A program made the position numbers and the translations under genes. Source: Telmatactis stephensoni (lineage: Eukaryota > Cnidaria > Anthozoa > Actiniaria > Isophelliidae). From it: a DNA stretch of 64,000 nucleotides. Under the pieces are notes generated by a model, which was given only the letters and a program-made list of their open reading frames with translations, did not search any database and had not been told where the DNA came from. Location of the stretch: assembly GCA_029948255.1 (NCBI GenBank), contig JALIZF010001691.1:1-64000 (forward strand), read 5' to 3'. Shown in pieces: positions 23,460 through 36,100 of this stretch (position 1 is its first letter; every line of letters starts with the position of its first letter).

Positions 23460-23820
23460 AAGTAATCTATAATATATATTAACGAGCAGCAAAACACGGT
23501 TATGCTTAATTTTACTCCAAATCCATTTGTGCCAGGCGTTCCAAAATCCTTCTTATGAACACTGGAACTAGTAGAAAAGCACAGGAACCCCAAATTCGTA
23601 AAAATTCAAAAAGAGACATTCGACACTCAATCGAAATATATTTAACTTATGCCCGTTTCTTTATTGTCTAAGTACTGTTTTTAATTTTATTTCTTGCTTC
23701 CCCGAACGCGGGATTGCATCAGAGGAAGGTACAAAATTATGCATTTTTCGTATCCGGACTGCAACAAGACGTTTCGCCGGCACAAGAACAGGAGGTTTTA
23801 TAGATTTTGCTTTGTTCTAA

Positions 23821-24023
23821 CACTGCAAAAACGCGCAAGTAAATATGATTTTGATACTCAAACGCTTGAGTAAATCAGTGCATCCACAGAAACTCACTTA
23901 TCCGAGTATTTACTCAGTTATTTTAGTAAATGGCACGCAGTTACTCAGTTATTTGAGTAAAGGGTACCGAGTCACCGATTTACTCAAGTTTTTGAGTAAA
24001 TTTACTCGTGCGTTTTTGCAGTG
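23821..24023. mobile_element. 203-bp MITE with CACTGCAAAAAC ends
   Basis: Starts CACTGCAAAAACGCGCAAGT and ends with the complement GTGCGTTTTTGCAGTG. The interior is built of repeated TTGAGTAAAT and TTACTCA palindromes. No clear target duplication. The CACT terminus is compatible with CACTA/EnSpm-type or other superfamilies; the assignment is open. It lies just upstream of the methyltransferase start. Confidence 0.75.
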
Positions 24024-24128
24024 AAAAGACACTCTGTGTTTCAGCTATTGATAACGTCTCAAAGTTTATATCACCTTTAAAAGTCGTATAACCGGCTAGC
24101 AGTTGGGGAGTGTTCATTATTTATGGTT

Positions 24129-24132
<4 letters not shown>

Positions 24133-24159
<27 letters not shown>

Positions 24160-24321
24160 GTTTTGTTTTGTTTTGTTTTGTTTTGTTTTGTTTTGTTTTG
24201 TTTTGTTTTGTTTTGTTTTGTTTTGTTTTGTTTTGTTTTGTTTTGTTTTGTTTTGTTTTGTTTTGTTTTGTTTTGTTTTGTTTTGTTTTGTTTTGTTTTG
24301 TTTTGTTTTGTTTTGTTTTGT
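24133..24321. repeat. (TTTTG)n microsatellite
   Basis: About 37 uninterrupted TTTTG pentamers, followed shortly by a run of 15 G. The FVLFC-type open frames are artefacts. Confidence 0.98.
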
Positions 24322-24339
24322 TGGGAGGGGTCGGTAAAA

Positions 24340-25218
24340 TTATGGGGGGGGGGGGGGTTTAGGTACGTTGATGGGGTTCATTAAAGTTTAAAGATTGTTG
24401 TAGGTGAGGTCATAAAAGTTTTCTCAGTTCATCCTACAGATATAAGGGGTTTTTATTAAAAAAGACCAAACATTTTTTGCTGCACATGAAAAATCAAACG
24501 TTGAAGAGTAGTTAGATCTTGTTTAATGTTTCTCATGTTGTCAAGTTTGCATTGTAAATTAGCTTAAATATAAAATTATTATACATTGTATATTCAGTCA
24601 TACAAATCTTGTGAGGACATTGTAGTATTAGTTTTAAAAAAGATCAATATTCTCGAATTTTAATCAGTCATTCAACAAAGAGCTAGTAAGTCCAGATGTG
24701 ACTACAAAGACTGTTTTGTTTTATAGAAAGTTGTGGTTTACCTAGTTTGTCATTTCAACCTTGTAATATATAATTAGGAAGCATTTTCATCATTAAGCGG
24801 AGAAAGTCTTAGCATTTAACTGAAGAAGTAGTACAATTTCAAAAGGAGCAGTTAACAGAAGTCATTCAGTCAAGGAGTAAGTTTCTTAACCCAGGAATAG
24901 CTAGGAGTCAAGATCGGACGTAAGTGTTCATTTACATTTATCTAAATTACTAGTTGTAAGCCTTTAACGTTTAGAAGCTTAGAGAATTGTGTATATTTAT
25001 TCTGTAGTTTTTACCGCATGAAGGTGCATGTAAGCGCAAAGTAGCACACGTAAGAAGCTATAGTCAGACGAATAAAGTAGTCCATTACAGCCCTACATGT
25101 TATAAGGTGGTTATTACTGGCGAACTCCGGTGTCCACGGTATAGGGAACGCGACACATGTGGTTTTTATCATTGAACAGCTACATAGTGCATCTGGGCGT
25201 TTCATTTCCTTGATCGCT
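24340..25218. other. No recognised gene
   Basis: AT-rich sequence after the pentamer and poly-G tracts. The minus frame 25205-25011 has no family motif. No repeat boundary was seen. Confidence 0.45.
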
Positions 25219-25222
25219 TTAA

Positions 25223-25480
25223 AGTCCCTATGACGGATAATATTATATTTTCAAACTCAGTTCTTGATAGAAAGCATAGTAAAGATCTTTTAATCTTGTT
25301 TTTCCTCACTCCATATTTTCTGAGATATAAAGGTTTAATTTCAAATTTCAAAATGCAAATGTGATGACGTAAGAGGAGTAATCATTTATTATACAAAAAC
25401 AAGACAATTTAAATTACTTGTATTTTTCCATTTGTAACTCATTTCCATTGGCAAAGCCTGTTGTTTAGTAAAAAATCTGG
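25223..25480. mobile_element. Truncated copy of the TTAA MITE
   Basis: Follows TTAA (25219-25222) and starts AGTCCCTATGACGG. It then contains CTCAGTTCTTGATAGAAAGC, TTTTCTGAGATATAAAGG, GATGACGTAAGAGGAGT and ATACAAAAACAAGACAATTT, which match the reverse complement of the right half of the MITE at 13465-13885. The far terminus is missing. The minus strand carries the shared peptide stretch FTKQQALPM...YKWKN, ending in a stop. Confidence 0.8.
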
Positions 25481-25689
25481 CTCTCAAATTGAAGTCCTCT
25501 TTTTGTAAAACCCATGAGAAATTTGCAGTGTTGCCTCCTCTTACCCAGGGCGAAGGGGGAGGGGGAGGACCGGCGAAGGACCGGAGGGGGAGAGACCGCC
25601 ATTGGGAAATGTACGTTGGCCTACAAAAGAACTCAATCGCAAAATGATGTTTCTTAATACTTATCATGATTAAAGGAGAACTTAATATT

Positions 25690-26030
25690 CAATTCCCAAA
25701 TCCACAACAGAGACCTCATGCCCAGGAACTTTAATAAGAATTTTTTGTGTCTAAAATTTAAACGTATTACTGAAGGAGGAAAATCATTTTTAGTTTCAAC
25801 TTGTAAATTATGGAACTCTTTACCGTTAGACATCAAGAAGAAAGAATCAATCAGTTCATTTAAAAACGCGCTCAAGAAGCACTACTTAGAAGTACAAAAA
25901 GAAATACCTCATTTTCTATATTTGTCGCATGTTATCTTGAACTTTGTAAATAGACTGAGGGCCACAAGTTTATTAGTATTCTATGCTATTACGTACTACC
26001 CTCATTAAATATAGGCTTTATTATTATTAT
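25690..26030 (+). mobile_element. CR1-type LINE 3' end
   Basis: The plus frame encodes RITEGGKSFLVSTCKLWNSL, PLDIKKKESISSFKNALKKH and a stop, then a tail with GGGCCACAAGTTTATTAG, TACCCTCATTAAATA and (ATT)n. This is the usual C-terminal end of CR1/BEL-like LINE proteins in invertebrates, 5'-truncated. Confidence 0.85.
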
Positions 26031-26429
26031 ATGTGTCAAGATTCGTAAAATGTAATTCAAAGTGCGACAGTTATTTCAAAGTGAGTTGGAACACTGACTG
26101 GCATCAAAGAAAGTCAAAACGTGAGTTCTTCCGTAACACCTTATGTAACAACTAACGATACGTGAGTTAGCACGTTCTTTTTCACGATGACGTCATCGAC
26201 CTTCATCATCATTGGTAATTTGCAGTTCGACGCGATGGAAAATCCTTCCGTCCAATGACTTAGATTTACTGGATTACACCATGGTTTTGTCTACTGATTT
26301 AATATCCAGTGGCGCCTTCCTTTCGTGTAACATCGTGCATCAGTAAATGTTGACATGCTTTCCGTGTTGTGCGTGAGGTTTAAATGTATTAAACATGTTA
26401 TCAGGTAATATTAGTTATAAATAGATATG

Positions 26430-26665
26430 GCCAATTCAAGTCCTCTAATCTTTACTGTCCATATAAATCCACTAGAGTTACCCCCCCTAAAGCCAATTCG
26501 ACCATGTTTGCCGATGATACAACTGTTCTTGTGTCGGGGCCCTCTATGTCTTCAATTACTACCTAACTGATGTTACCAAGGCTGTTTCCACATGGGCTGA
26601 CAATAACAAGATGTCACTGAACACAACCAAAACTAAATCTTTACTTATCGCGACTTGAACAAAGA
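26430..26665 (+). mobile_element. Reverse-transcriptase fragment (FADD box)
   Basis: Contains MFADDTTVLVSGPS, the catalytic FADD motif, with upstream LIFTVHINPLE and, after a frameshift and stop, DVTKAVSTWADNNKMSLNTT. This is the palm region of a non-LTR reverse transcriptase. It is short and frame-broken. The flanking 26040-26430 holds nothing I recognise. Confidence 0.85.
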
Positions 26666-26742
26666 AGAAATGAACCATAACCGTAAAAAAGCCTAAAACC
26701 GTAGAGGCCGCCACCCCCACTGAGACCCTTAATTCAGCAATC

Positions 26743-26851
26743 GCGTGTTACTCAGTTAGCAATGTTGCACGAATAAGTTCTCGTCAAACAATCCGCTTCG
26801 GAAATGCGTGCAACAATTCTAACTTCTACTGAACGAGTAACACGCAAAAGC
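26743..26851. repeat. Small inverted repeat
   Basis: GCGTGTTACTCAGTTAGCAA at the left is mirrored by CTGAACGAGTAACACGC at the right, with an inner match around TGTTGCACG and CGTGCAACA. A possible miniature foldback. Confidence 0.55.
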
Positions 26852-26917
26852 TGAATTACGACGCCGCGGACGCCTTGACCAGTTAATCGATACGGCTTGC
26901 ATGAACAGCTTTCCTGC

Positions 26918-27267
26918 TCCGCTTCGGTAAAAGAGTCCAGAAAACGCATGCGTTCCATGCACCAATCAGTCACCGTAAAATTTTGCCCGGTGTGACCTGG
27001 TTACAAGGCTTTTTGACAAGTCATACTTGCTCGAATTTGGGTAATACTGAACTGCATCAATGAATTCGTTTACAAAATGAGCCCCATGTCAGCCATGTGC
27101 TGATTTAGTTCCGATACAGTTTCGTCTAACCCTTCGTAAAGAGCAGCCATATTAAACGATATAGCTTGTAACCAAGTCACACCAAAATTTTACGGTGACT
27201 GATTGGTTCATGGAACGCATGCGCATGAAAGTTCTTCTGGACCCTGTTTTACCGAAGCGGAGAGGGG
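26918..27267. mobile_element. Foldback element, 350 bp
   Basis: Arms of about 90 bp. The left contains CTCCGCTTCGGTAAAA, CGCATGCGTTCCATG and CCAATCAGTCACCGTAAAAT; the right contains the complement in reverse order. No coding sequence. Confidence 0.82.
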
Positions 27268-28055
27268 TAAAAAGAGGCCTAGGTCCTGACTATGCCGTGC
27301 AGTGACCATAGCGTCTATTTCTTGCTATCAATAGACGTCATATCCTGTCTCGTGCGGAATTTTTACCAGCTGAATTACAAGTTTACAAAAGGACTATTTA
27401 TGGATGAGAGCTTTTGCCCCCCAGTCAAACCGGTTTTGCCATCCAGTCAAGACGAAAATAATGAGATTCAACAGCTAATTGATAGCGAGTAATTTGTGAC
27501 ATGACTTGTACTCTAGGAGTATGGTACATACGCCATTCATAAACAATGGCAATGCGATTAAAATATTGAAATCTTACCAAATTAACAGTACTACAGTATT
27601 ATGATATCTTGGTTGCATGCGGTTATTGTAGATGGCTTGTACCACATGCATATTCTGTTTTAAAGTACATATTGTCAATATAATTATGTAAAAAATGTAA
27701 ATTAATGGTACTGAATAAAAATGTATTGTATTGCATTGTATTTTATAAAATAACTGTGATATAACACGCGCTCTGATTGGCCAAAGGACGCGCGCGTGTC
27801 GCGCGTTCTCTATGAGAACACACAGCACGCGCGCGCACATTTTCAAACTTTCTCCAACGAAACTTCAATTGTATTTTATAAAAGAAATAGAAAACTCGGC
27901 AGCAGAGTGGTATGTTGAGTTATAGAAGCACTTGGGAGTTATAAGAAGACTCGAGAAGTGTTAAGAAGCACTCGGCTACGCCTACAGTATTGCTACTGAT
28001 TGACGGACTGACAGACAGACAGACTGACTGACTGACAAACTGACTGACTGCCCGA
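27268..28055. other. Unassigned, ends in GACT repeats
   Basis: The plus frame 27292-27492 (66 aa) has no recognised motif. Near 27765 is GCGCTCTGATTGGCC followed by CGCGCGCGT-type sequence, also seen in related form near 49860 and 17150, so a dispersed repeat is likely. 28005-28050 is (GACT/GACA)n. Confidence 0.5.
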
Positions 28056-28059
28056 CTGA

Positions 28060-28608
28060 TTACTGTGATATTGTGTGGGATAATTTGCCTAGCACCTTGG
28101 CTGAAAGACTCCAAAAGTTACAAAATCGAGCAGCACGTATTGTGACTCAACAAGGTTATGACGTCAGATCCTGCGACATCCGTAATACTCTTAAATGGGA
28201 AACACTTGAGGAAAGGCACTTTAGACACAAAGCCATCATGATGTATAAGACTCAACATAATCATGCACCTGTTAGTTTACAAAATCTATTCACAAAAAAG
28301 GATAATGCATACAATCTTCGTGATCACGATAATCAACTGGTTCTTGGCAGGCCTCGAACCGAAAACTTGAAAAAAGCTTTTATCTATGATGGTGCTAAAT
28401 TGTGGAACCAACTTCCAGACCACATAAAAGAGGCTGAAAGTTTGTCGTCTTTTAAGAGAGAGCTCTCATCTGTCAAGCCATTTAATTATTTTTTATCAAA
28501 CATACAGTTTAAATTACTCTTAACAGAATTAAGCTCGGCTTCCATGAAAAACAATTGTACATTGATAGGAATACCGAGGGTAAATAAAGTTCCACTTCAC
28601 TCCACTCC
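28060..28608 (+). mobile_element. LINE RT C-terminal fragment
   Basis: The open frame from about 28064 to 28612 encodes VWDNLPSTLAERLQKLQNRA, ARIVTQQGYDVRS, LKWETLEERHFRHKAIMMYK, LWNQLPDHIKEAESLSSFKR and a stop. This is the C-terminal part of a CR1/L2-type LINE reverse transcriptase protein, intact over about 180 codons. The 3' end is AATAAAGTTCCACTTCACTC. The 5' part is absent. Confidence 0.88.
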
Positions 28609-29090
28609 ATAGTCCAGTCCCAGACTCTCTTTCTTGCCGCTCCAGGACTCGCGGAGAAAGAGAGTCCAGTATAACTTGCATGCGCATGTGCAAAATGAGC
28701 CAATCAATTAATTAATTAGTATTTTGCGAGCTTGCAATATGCAAATGTCAGTGTTTGGTAGCAGTGGTAGTGATGCGTATCGAAAAATTCACAAATACGT
28801 CTTTCACAACTGTCCATCCGTAAATGGCCTGTAACTGCTCAAACTTTGGTAAAAGATTATAGTTGGTTTTTCCAAGTGCATAGCTCACTGAATCAACAAA
28901 TGGCTTTCCGAAATGAGACTGATATCGTGTATACAAAACACTTTCTTCTTCAGCCATCTTGAATCATTAGATGACTTTAGGATTTGTAACCACGCGATCA
29001 CCACATGAATGTGGTGATCGCGTGGTCACTAAACTGACATGCGCATGCGAGTCCTGGAGCGGCAAGAAAGAGAGTCTGGGACTGGACTAT
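28609..29090. mobile_element. TIR element with a helicase-like fragment
   Basis: 482 bp with perfect 44-bp terminal inverted repeats starting ATAGTCCAGTCCCAGACTCT. Inside, on the minus strand, a 69-codon frame starts at 28957 in the context AAGATGGCT and includes VSYALGKTNYNLLPKFEQLQ then AIYGWTVVKDVFV. This resembles the start of a RecQ-type helicase fold, just before the Walker A motif (LPTG.GKS) that would follow; the motif is absent. A second hairpin around ACCACGCGATCACCACAT lies at 28990-29030. TCACTCCACT stands on both outer sides and may be a target duplication, although the flank is itself repetitive. Probably a non-autonomous DNA transposon that captured a gene piece. Confidence 0.72.
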
Positions 29091-29501
29091 TCACTCCACT
29101 GACTGACAGACAGACAGACAGACAGACTGACTGACTGACTGACTGACTGACTGACTGACTGACTGACTGACTGACAGACGCATACACGAACAAACGAATG
29201 AATGAGTGAATGAATAAATGAATGAATGGATGGATGGATGGATGAATGAATGAATGAATGAATGAATGAATGAATGAATGAATGAATGGATGAATGAATG
29301 GATGGATGAATGAATGAATGATGAATGAATGAATGAATGAATGAATGAATGAATGAATGAATGGATGAATGAATGAATGAATGAATGAATGAATGAATGA
29401 ATGAATGAATGGATGGATGGATGGATGGATGGATGAATGAATGAATGAATGAATGAATGAATGAATGAATGAATGAATGAATGAATGAATGAATCAGTCA
29501 G

Positions 29502-29550
<49 letters not shown>

Positions 29551-29552
29551 GG
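29091..29552. repeat. (GACT), (GAAT), (GGAT), (CAAT) microsatellite block
   Basis: Four tetranucleotide tracts in succession, differing by single substitutions, over about 460 bp. Confidence 0.97.
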
Positions 29553-29860
29553 CTCATTCAGTCGCTAGACACTCATCATCCGGCCGGAAGCAGTAGAAAA
29601 AGTATCATATTTCTCGCCCTAATTTCTTTTTCTTTTTGCATCTACATTTATTAATTGACAACGCTTTCGCATCTAGTCAATACAAAATAAATAATAATAA
29701 TAAATAATGAAACATATTTCTATCAAATATTCTCGTCAATCATGAATCACGTTTATGTGTAAGAGTCACGGTTTCTGAGTCACATGTCACGTTTGAATAA
29801 TAAAACCTTTCATAGCCATGTAACCTGATTTTCCTGTTTTTGTATGAGATCAATACATTT
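29553..29860. other. Upstream region of lipase gene
   Basis: AT-rich with no coding signal. It probably holds distal regulatory sequence, but no specific site is recognised. Confidence 0.4.
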
Positions 29861-29863
29861 TAG

Positions 29864-29920
29864 CCAATCAGAACGCACGTAGTAGACAGTTGAAATGCTT
29901 GCCTGTCAAAATAAGCCAAT
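29864..29920 (+). promoter_or_regulatory. Paired CCAAT boxes
   Basis: Two AGCCAATCAG matches (CCAAT at 29864-29868 and 29916-29920), the NF-Y consensus context, 120-175 bp upstream of a TATA box. Confidence 0.55.
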
Positions 29921-30037
29921 CAGTGAAGAGCATTTTGTTCTTTCTAGGGATGGGGAGGGGGTGTGTTGTAGGAATGGTTTGTGTGTTTTGATTACAAACG
30001 TACGTGTCGATGGAGCAAGTAGCATGTAAAGTACGCC

Positions 30038-30045
30038 TATAAAAA
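30038..30045 (+). promoter_or_regulatory. TATA box of lipase gene
   Basis: TATAAAAA in CGCCTATAAAAACGCC, 69 bp before the ATG. A start of transcription near 30065-30075 would give a short leader. No splice acceptor lies between it and the ATG. Confidence 0.65.
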
Positions 30046-30106
30046 CGCCATTTGAAGCTAGAGTTTAGTCGTTTTAACCTACTACTTGCTAAAGAAGGAT
30101 AGAAAA

Positions 30107-33100
30107 ATGAGTGAAGAAAAAGATCTCAACCTTACATTCTCAGGATGTGGGTTTTTAGGGATGTATCATCTTGGAGTAGTGTCGTGTTTGAAAGACAACG
30201 CACCCGCTTTTTTGAAGAGAGTGAAATGTTTTGGTGGCACGAGTGCCGGCGCTTTTGCCGCTACAGCTTTAATGATGGACTTAAACGCTCATGATATGTG
30301 TGAATTTGCTCTTCGTTTAGCTAAGAGAGCGAATTCTCTAACTCTTGGGCCTCTACATCCTCAATTTCGTATCGTGCAAACAGTCAAGAAATCGTTTGAA
30401 AGAACTCTCCCTGAAAATGCTCATGAAATCGCCAGTGGTCGTTTACATATATCACTAACAAGAGTTACAGATTTGAAGAATATTATTGTATCAGAATTCC
30501 TCTCAAAAGAGGACTTGATCGAGGTAAGATCTGTTGTGTTTTAGGTCTTTTGAAATGTGATTGTAGCGTGAATAATGAGTCATTTTTGTAAACACATGTT
30601 ACGTAAAACTTGCGTGATGGATAACTTATATTCTCTCAAAGGGCAAAGGATGAACAACAACACACGAGATCTTTAGTTAACTACCTATAATTTCCAATCT
30701 TTATATGCGCTTTGTTGTTAAGTTACCTTTTCGACAGAAGTTTTAACGTTAATATAACTAAAACTCGCAATATCGACCGAACTAGATTGCCGATTGCCGC
30801 GAAAATTTCATGATAAAATAATAAAAATGTATTTATATAAAAATGTATTTGTTTTAATACATTTTCACATTATTTCCTGCCGAAACGACCCAAGCGATAA
30901 AAATATAATTCGCTAAAAAGTTTTTTTATTTGTCATCGTGCTATCAGACAAAACTACCCGCAGACTTCAGCCAAATACATATACAAATACATGTAACATA
31001 TATTTTTCGTTTGTAACACATTTACCGGTGGGCTTTTAATTTCAAATTTTAAACTTTATTTATCAAAGATTTCAAGTATCAGAGATTAGTACTCTTAGCT
31101 TATGATTTTTGGCATAAATACAAGGCAAACAATAGCATGCCGTGGCATATATTACAATTATACTTAAATTTTCTCGATAATACAGCCTGTGGGGACTTAA
31201 ATGAGAGAAGTTCCTATTTTCAGGCTACTTGGCTCCCCGAATAATAGCCGTTCTAAACATTGCAGAATTGTGTTTTAGCAAATCTTTAATACATGCAATT
31301 TAATAGCCGAAACATTTCAAAGTTGGGCGTATAGAAGGTTCGCTTTTTGTACAATTTAAGCCGGTCATACTGTGAGATTGTCACTTTGCCAAGAGTTTCA
31401 CACTCTGGATAATGCTTTTGTTTACTGTTAATTTGTGTGTGTTCTCGAAAAAAAATTGTTTTTAGAGATGATTAACAATAATTTTGTTTATTTGAATTAC
31501 TTAAAATGTGCAGAACAGACTGTAGTTTCACAAAGACTGGTTCATTTTAGATCAAATCCACATGTTTTTACTGGATAAAACCCTATCAAGGTCGTGTAAT
31601 AATGAGTGCCTTAAGATGAACGATGAACGATTTCATTCCAAAGAAAGTCCATAATGACTCTAAAAGAGTCTTTCAAACTGCAAATTAAAATGAAAACAAG
31701 AGAGAGTTATGTGTAACTTTACAAATCCTGTAAGTTATAGAATTACATTCTTAGTCTTTCTGTTATGATAATTAATGCATGGATTTCACAATTTTGGAAT
31801 GTTGTCATTCCTATAAGGTCAAACATATTACCCTTGACTTCCTGCATACCTTTCACTTTTACTAGCTTTGTGCACAGTTCCAGTGTGCTGACACGTGTTA
31901 GAATTAAGAACATGCCTAATAAAACTTGTATTTCCCATGGAAATTACAGTGAGGCTGTACTGTCAGAGAAGTGCATAATTAAGTACTCTGTAATTAACGT
32001 TATCAAACTCATTAATAATTCGTTAGAAAACACAAAGAAAATCATGATATTGAAGGAGTTTGTATATTGATACGGAATCGTCCTGCTTTGCATAAAGTTT
32101 AGTTTTCATTTTCTTGGCCAGATAACACTTTTATTCCTAAAATTTTAGTAAAAAAAGGAATAACTAAATAATCTAGACATTTGATAAGTAAATATACAAT
32201 ATTGGTGTCCGTGTTGTAATTTACGATATAAAATCACTCGTCTACAACTCATGTTTGTATGTATCATATACAACATGGCCACTCATATTAATTGCATATA
32301 TACATTGTATTACATTAACACTCTAAACCACCAGAAATTATATATAGTCATATAGGTGACAGATGAATGTCAACACATTCGTGGTATAACCACCATATGA
32401 CGTATTGGTTGCATGTTTAGTCTGGACAGAACATTCATGTCCAGACTAAACAAATAACAAATAAATTATTTGTTATCTTGTTAATGCAAATTAGGGATGT
32501 CAAAATTTGGGTAAAGACAGACTTTGTGAAACCCAAGACTATGCAATTCTTATTTATATGTTTTTGCTAGCCCAAGACAGTTTTTCCACAATTTTCTTTG
32601 TAATCAAAATTCAATTAAGACCCTGAGATGGCTTTCGAGATTTTGAGACCTGTGAATATTAATTTGACTGAAATAATTTTGTGAGGCTAAGTTTTTGAGG
32701 GGACTACTAGTTGTACACTTCTAGAATTGGTATATTAAATTATTAAAAGGTGTTTAATGTTTCTTTAGGCTCTCCTTGCCACATCCCATGTACCATTTTA
32801 CTCTAGTATACTACCTGCAAAGTTTAGAGGAGTGGTAAGTGCGATACTAATTATTAGTAGTTTAATTGTTATTAGAGGAGTGGTAAGTGCAATACTAATT
32901 ATTAGTAGTTTAATTGTTATTAGAGGAGTGGTAAGTGCAATACTAATTATTAGTAGTTTAATTGTTATTAGAGGAGTGGTAAGTGCAATACTAATTATTA
33001 GTAGTTTAATTGGTGTTAGAGGAGTGGTAAGCGCAATACTAATTATTAGTAGTTTAATTGTTATTAGAGGAGTGGTAGGTGCAATACTAATTATTAGTAG

Positions 33101-36100
33101 TTTAATTGGTGTTAGAGGAGTGGTAAGCGCAATACTAATTATTAGTAGTTTAATTGTTATTAGAGGAGTGGTAAGTGCAATACTAATTATTAGTAGTTTA
33201 ATTGGTGTTAGAGGCTTCACGTAAACAGGAAAAGGCAGACGGCAGAGAAGATCATGCATTGTGAGGTGCATTTGCACATGAGTGTGAGAGTAACTTCATT
33301 GTAGCCTAAGTTACATCCAACTTGAAATCTACGTCAGAAACAAAAAGAACTAAGTCACCTGGTCCACTCTGCCATTTCCCATTTATGTTTAGCTTTTAAA
33401 GCTCTCTTCAGATTACTATTTTTTACCTGGATAGTACATACACCTGTACATACTGATTTCTCTTTCAGTATTACATTGATGGTGGGATCACAGACAACTT
33501 GCCGCAGCATTTCAAAGAAGGAGAAACAATTACAGTCTCACCATTTAGTGGAGAAAGTGATATTTGCCCACAGGATGGCTCTCCCAATCTTGCGTCCTTT
33601 GATTGGCGTAATACCAGTGTCCAGTTCACCTTACAAAACCTGTATCGATGCTCTAGAGCATTCTTTCCTCCCGATATGGAAGTACTTTGTGAAATGTGCA
33701 AACAAGGATACAGAGACACCTTACGATTCCTTCAAATTCACTGTAAGTCATGCCAATTGTTTAATACCTGTATTACTAATATAACCTTGATTCACCTTTA
33801 AGCAGTCAACCTGCACTGCTGTTTCTACCATGTGAAAATGTATGTGAAAATTAATTCCTATACATGTGAAACTGTTTTAAATTTAATAAAACCAAGACAA
33901 CATGATTTTCAAACATGCACTAATTTGTGAACTAAAATGTGAAAATATTTTCAATTAGACTAATTGGTCTAATTTGAAAGTTGCAACTTGTTTCCCCCCC
34001 AATATAATGGTAAAGACATCTAGTCTAGCCCTATAACAATTGTACCTATACATACCAAATTATGTGATAGCTGGTATTTCAGTGTTTCCAAATATTAATA
34101 AAAAGTTAAAGTGCTATTATATCCAGGGATCAGAAAATAATAAAAAGTCTTCGTGAATGCCAGGGTATGATTGCCAACGCATGATCCTGATCAGCATGGC
34201 TGGATCATCTTCATGTGCGTATGGAACTTTTTTGAATCCATCTTTTCTCCGTGGAAATCTCTTGGATGACACTTATTGGTATAACAATCTTTTCAAAGCA
34301 AGTTTTCAGTGTCCAAATGATCAACTCGTTCAATCATACTTGTTTCATCCAAGCCCATGCCTCTAATAAGCAGGACGTAATTGTTGCTGTTAGAACTTTT
34401 CAACAATTTTTGGTTATATCCATTTACATTCATCTTACAACCTTGAAGATTTCAGCAACAGCAACAGCAACAGTAATTAATTTCCGTTCTTGTTTGGATA
34501 AACTTCTACTGTTTAACGAGACCAAGCTGTATTTTGAGTATGCAAGCCGCTTGGCCAGCGGTGCTACGGAATGGACCAATTACTGAAGAGTATTCTATCA
34601 CGTGACAGCATTCAAACGGTTTTTGGCGCATTTTACTTGAACTATTCACAGCGGCTTGTTATGGTGAAAGTACCTACATGTTTTACAGTTTTTGTTGGTG
34701 TTCAAAGGAGCAAAAAAGGACAGCAATAGCTGCAGTTCTAAAGACATTGTTCTGGAGAATATCAGGACATTAAATATGGAGAAGTTTGACCTATATATCT
34801 CTGGAAGAATTCATCGTTGACAATTATCAGTACGTCAGAGCCAATGCAAGTAACTTAATAATTATTTTTCTTGGTGAGTTTCTATGCTCAAGCTTAAACT
34901 ATTCTCGTTTTTTTAATTGTTTTTAAGTCCGTGATTGTAAAACAACTATGATATGGAAAAAAATTCTAGTATTGGAAGATGGATCCTGATAATTTTGGCA
35001 GCCACTTCATGATCACACTTGAGCCTTTTGCTTGAACGTGTATATATGTATACACGTAGATGACATGAAACTGGAGAAACAGATTATTTCTATACAATGT
35101 AGAACTAACTATTAACTGATAACTGAACACTACAGAGATGCTAAAGTAAAAAAAAATATTTGTGTATGTAATTTGCATGGATTTCACATAAATGTTTAAA
35201 ATAAATTTCACTTGGTTTTTCGCACAATCTCACAGAATTTAATTTATTTAAGCTTATAGTTTAAGCTTATAGTTTATGGCAAATTTCACATGCTTTTTCA
35301 TACACATTTCACGTTTCAGGATATCTTTGGCAAATTTCACATGCCTTTTCATACACATTTCACATGTTTCAGGATATCTTTGGCAAATTTCACATGCCTT
35401 TTCATACACATTTCACATGTTTCAGGATACCTTTGGCAAATTTCACATGCTTTTTCATACACATTTCACATGCATGTTTCATGTGTTAACGCAACAATTT
35501 CACGTCCTTTTCACATGGTTTTTAACATGTGAAAAGGATGACACCATTTCACATGCCATTTCACATCAATTTCACATGTTTTACCATGTGAAAAAAAAAG
35601 TGAAATGTTCACATCAATTTCACATCAATTTCACACATTTCCTCCCAGTAGTGTATGGAATAATGGTTGGCTGAGAGCAAGGAGGGCTGAATGGCTAATT
35701 TTATTCTATTTATTAAGTCAGTTCAGTCTCCCCAGACAATGTGATGAGGGTGACCATTTAATACAGGTTTGACCCATGAAGGATTGAGGGAGAAGTTGTC
35801 ATGAATGATAGTAACATTAACTTACCTTTTTAGACCCTGAGACTTTATCAAAAGATGCACCAAGAAAAAGGCTATCTACAGTGTTCACTCCATCAGGATT
35901 TGGAGGACAAGATGATTCCATCTTAACTAACCATCTCACTGGTTCACGTCACTCAAGAAGTAGCAGTCTTAGTTCAATGTCAATGTACAGTACATGTAGT
36001 AGTAATGCAGAAGCAGATGTCTTCTCAACTGAGCAAGATGGCCAGGAAGAGGATGGTAGTGGTGATGATGATGATGCCTTAGAAGGAGAATCAAGACTTA

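Noticed and set aside
23735..23812. Possible C2H2 zinc-finger exon (YPDCNKTFRRHKNR)
   Set aside because: The first cysteine is replaced by tyrosine, the second histidine is missing and a stop follows; no neighbouring finger or splice partner seen.
28958..28990. Real helicase gene start at 28957 (minus)
   Set aside because: The frame lies wholly inside a 482-bp terminal-inverted-repeat element and ends before the ATP-binding motif, so a captured fragment is likelier.
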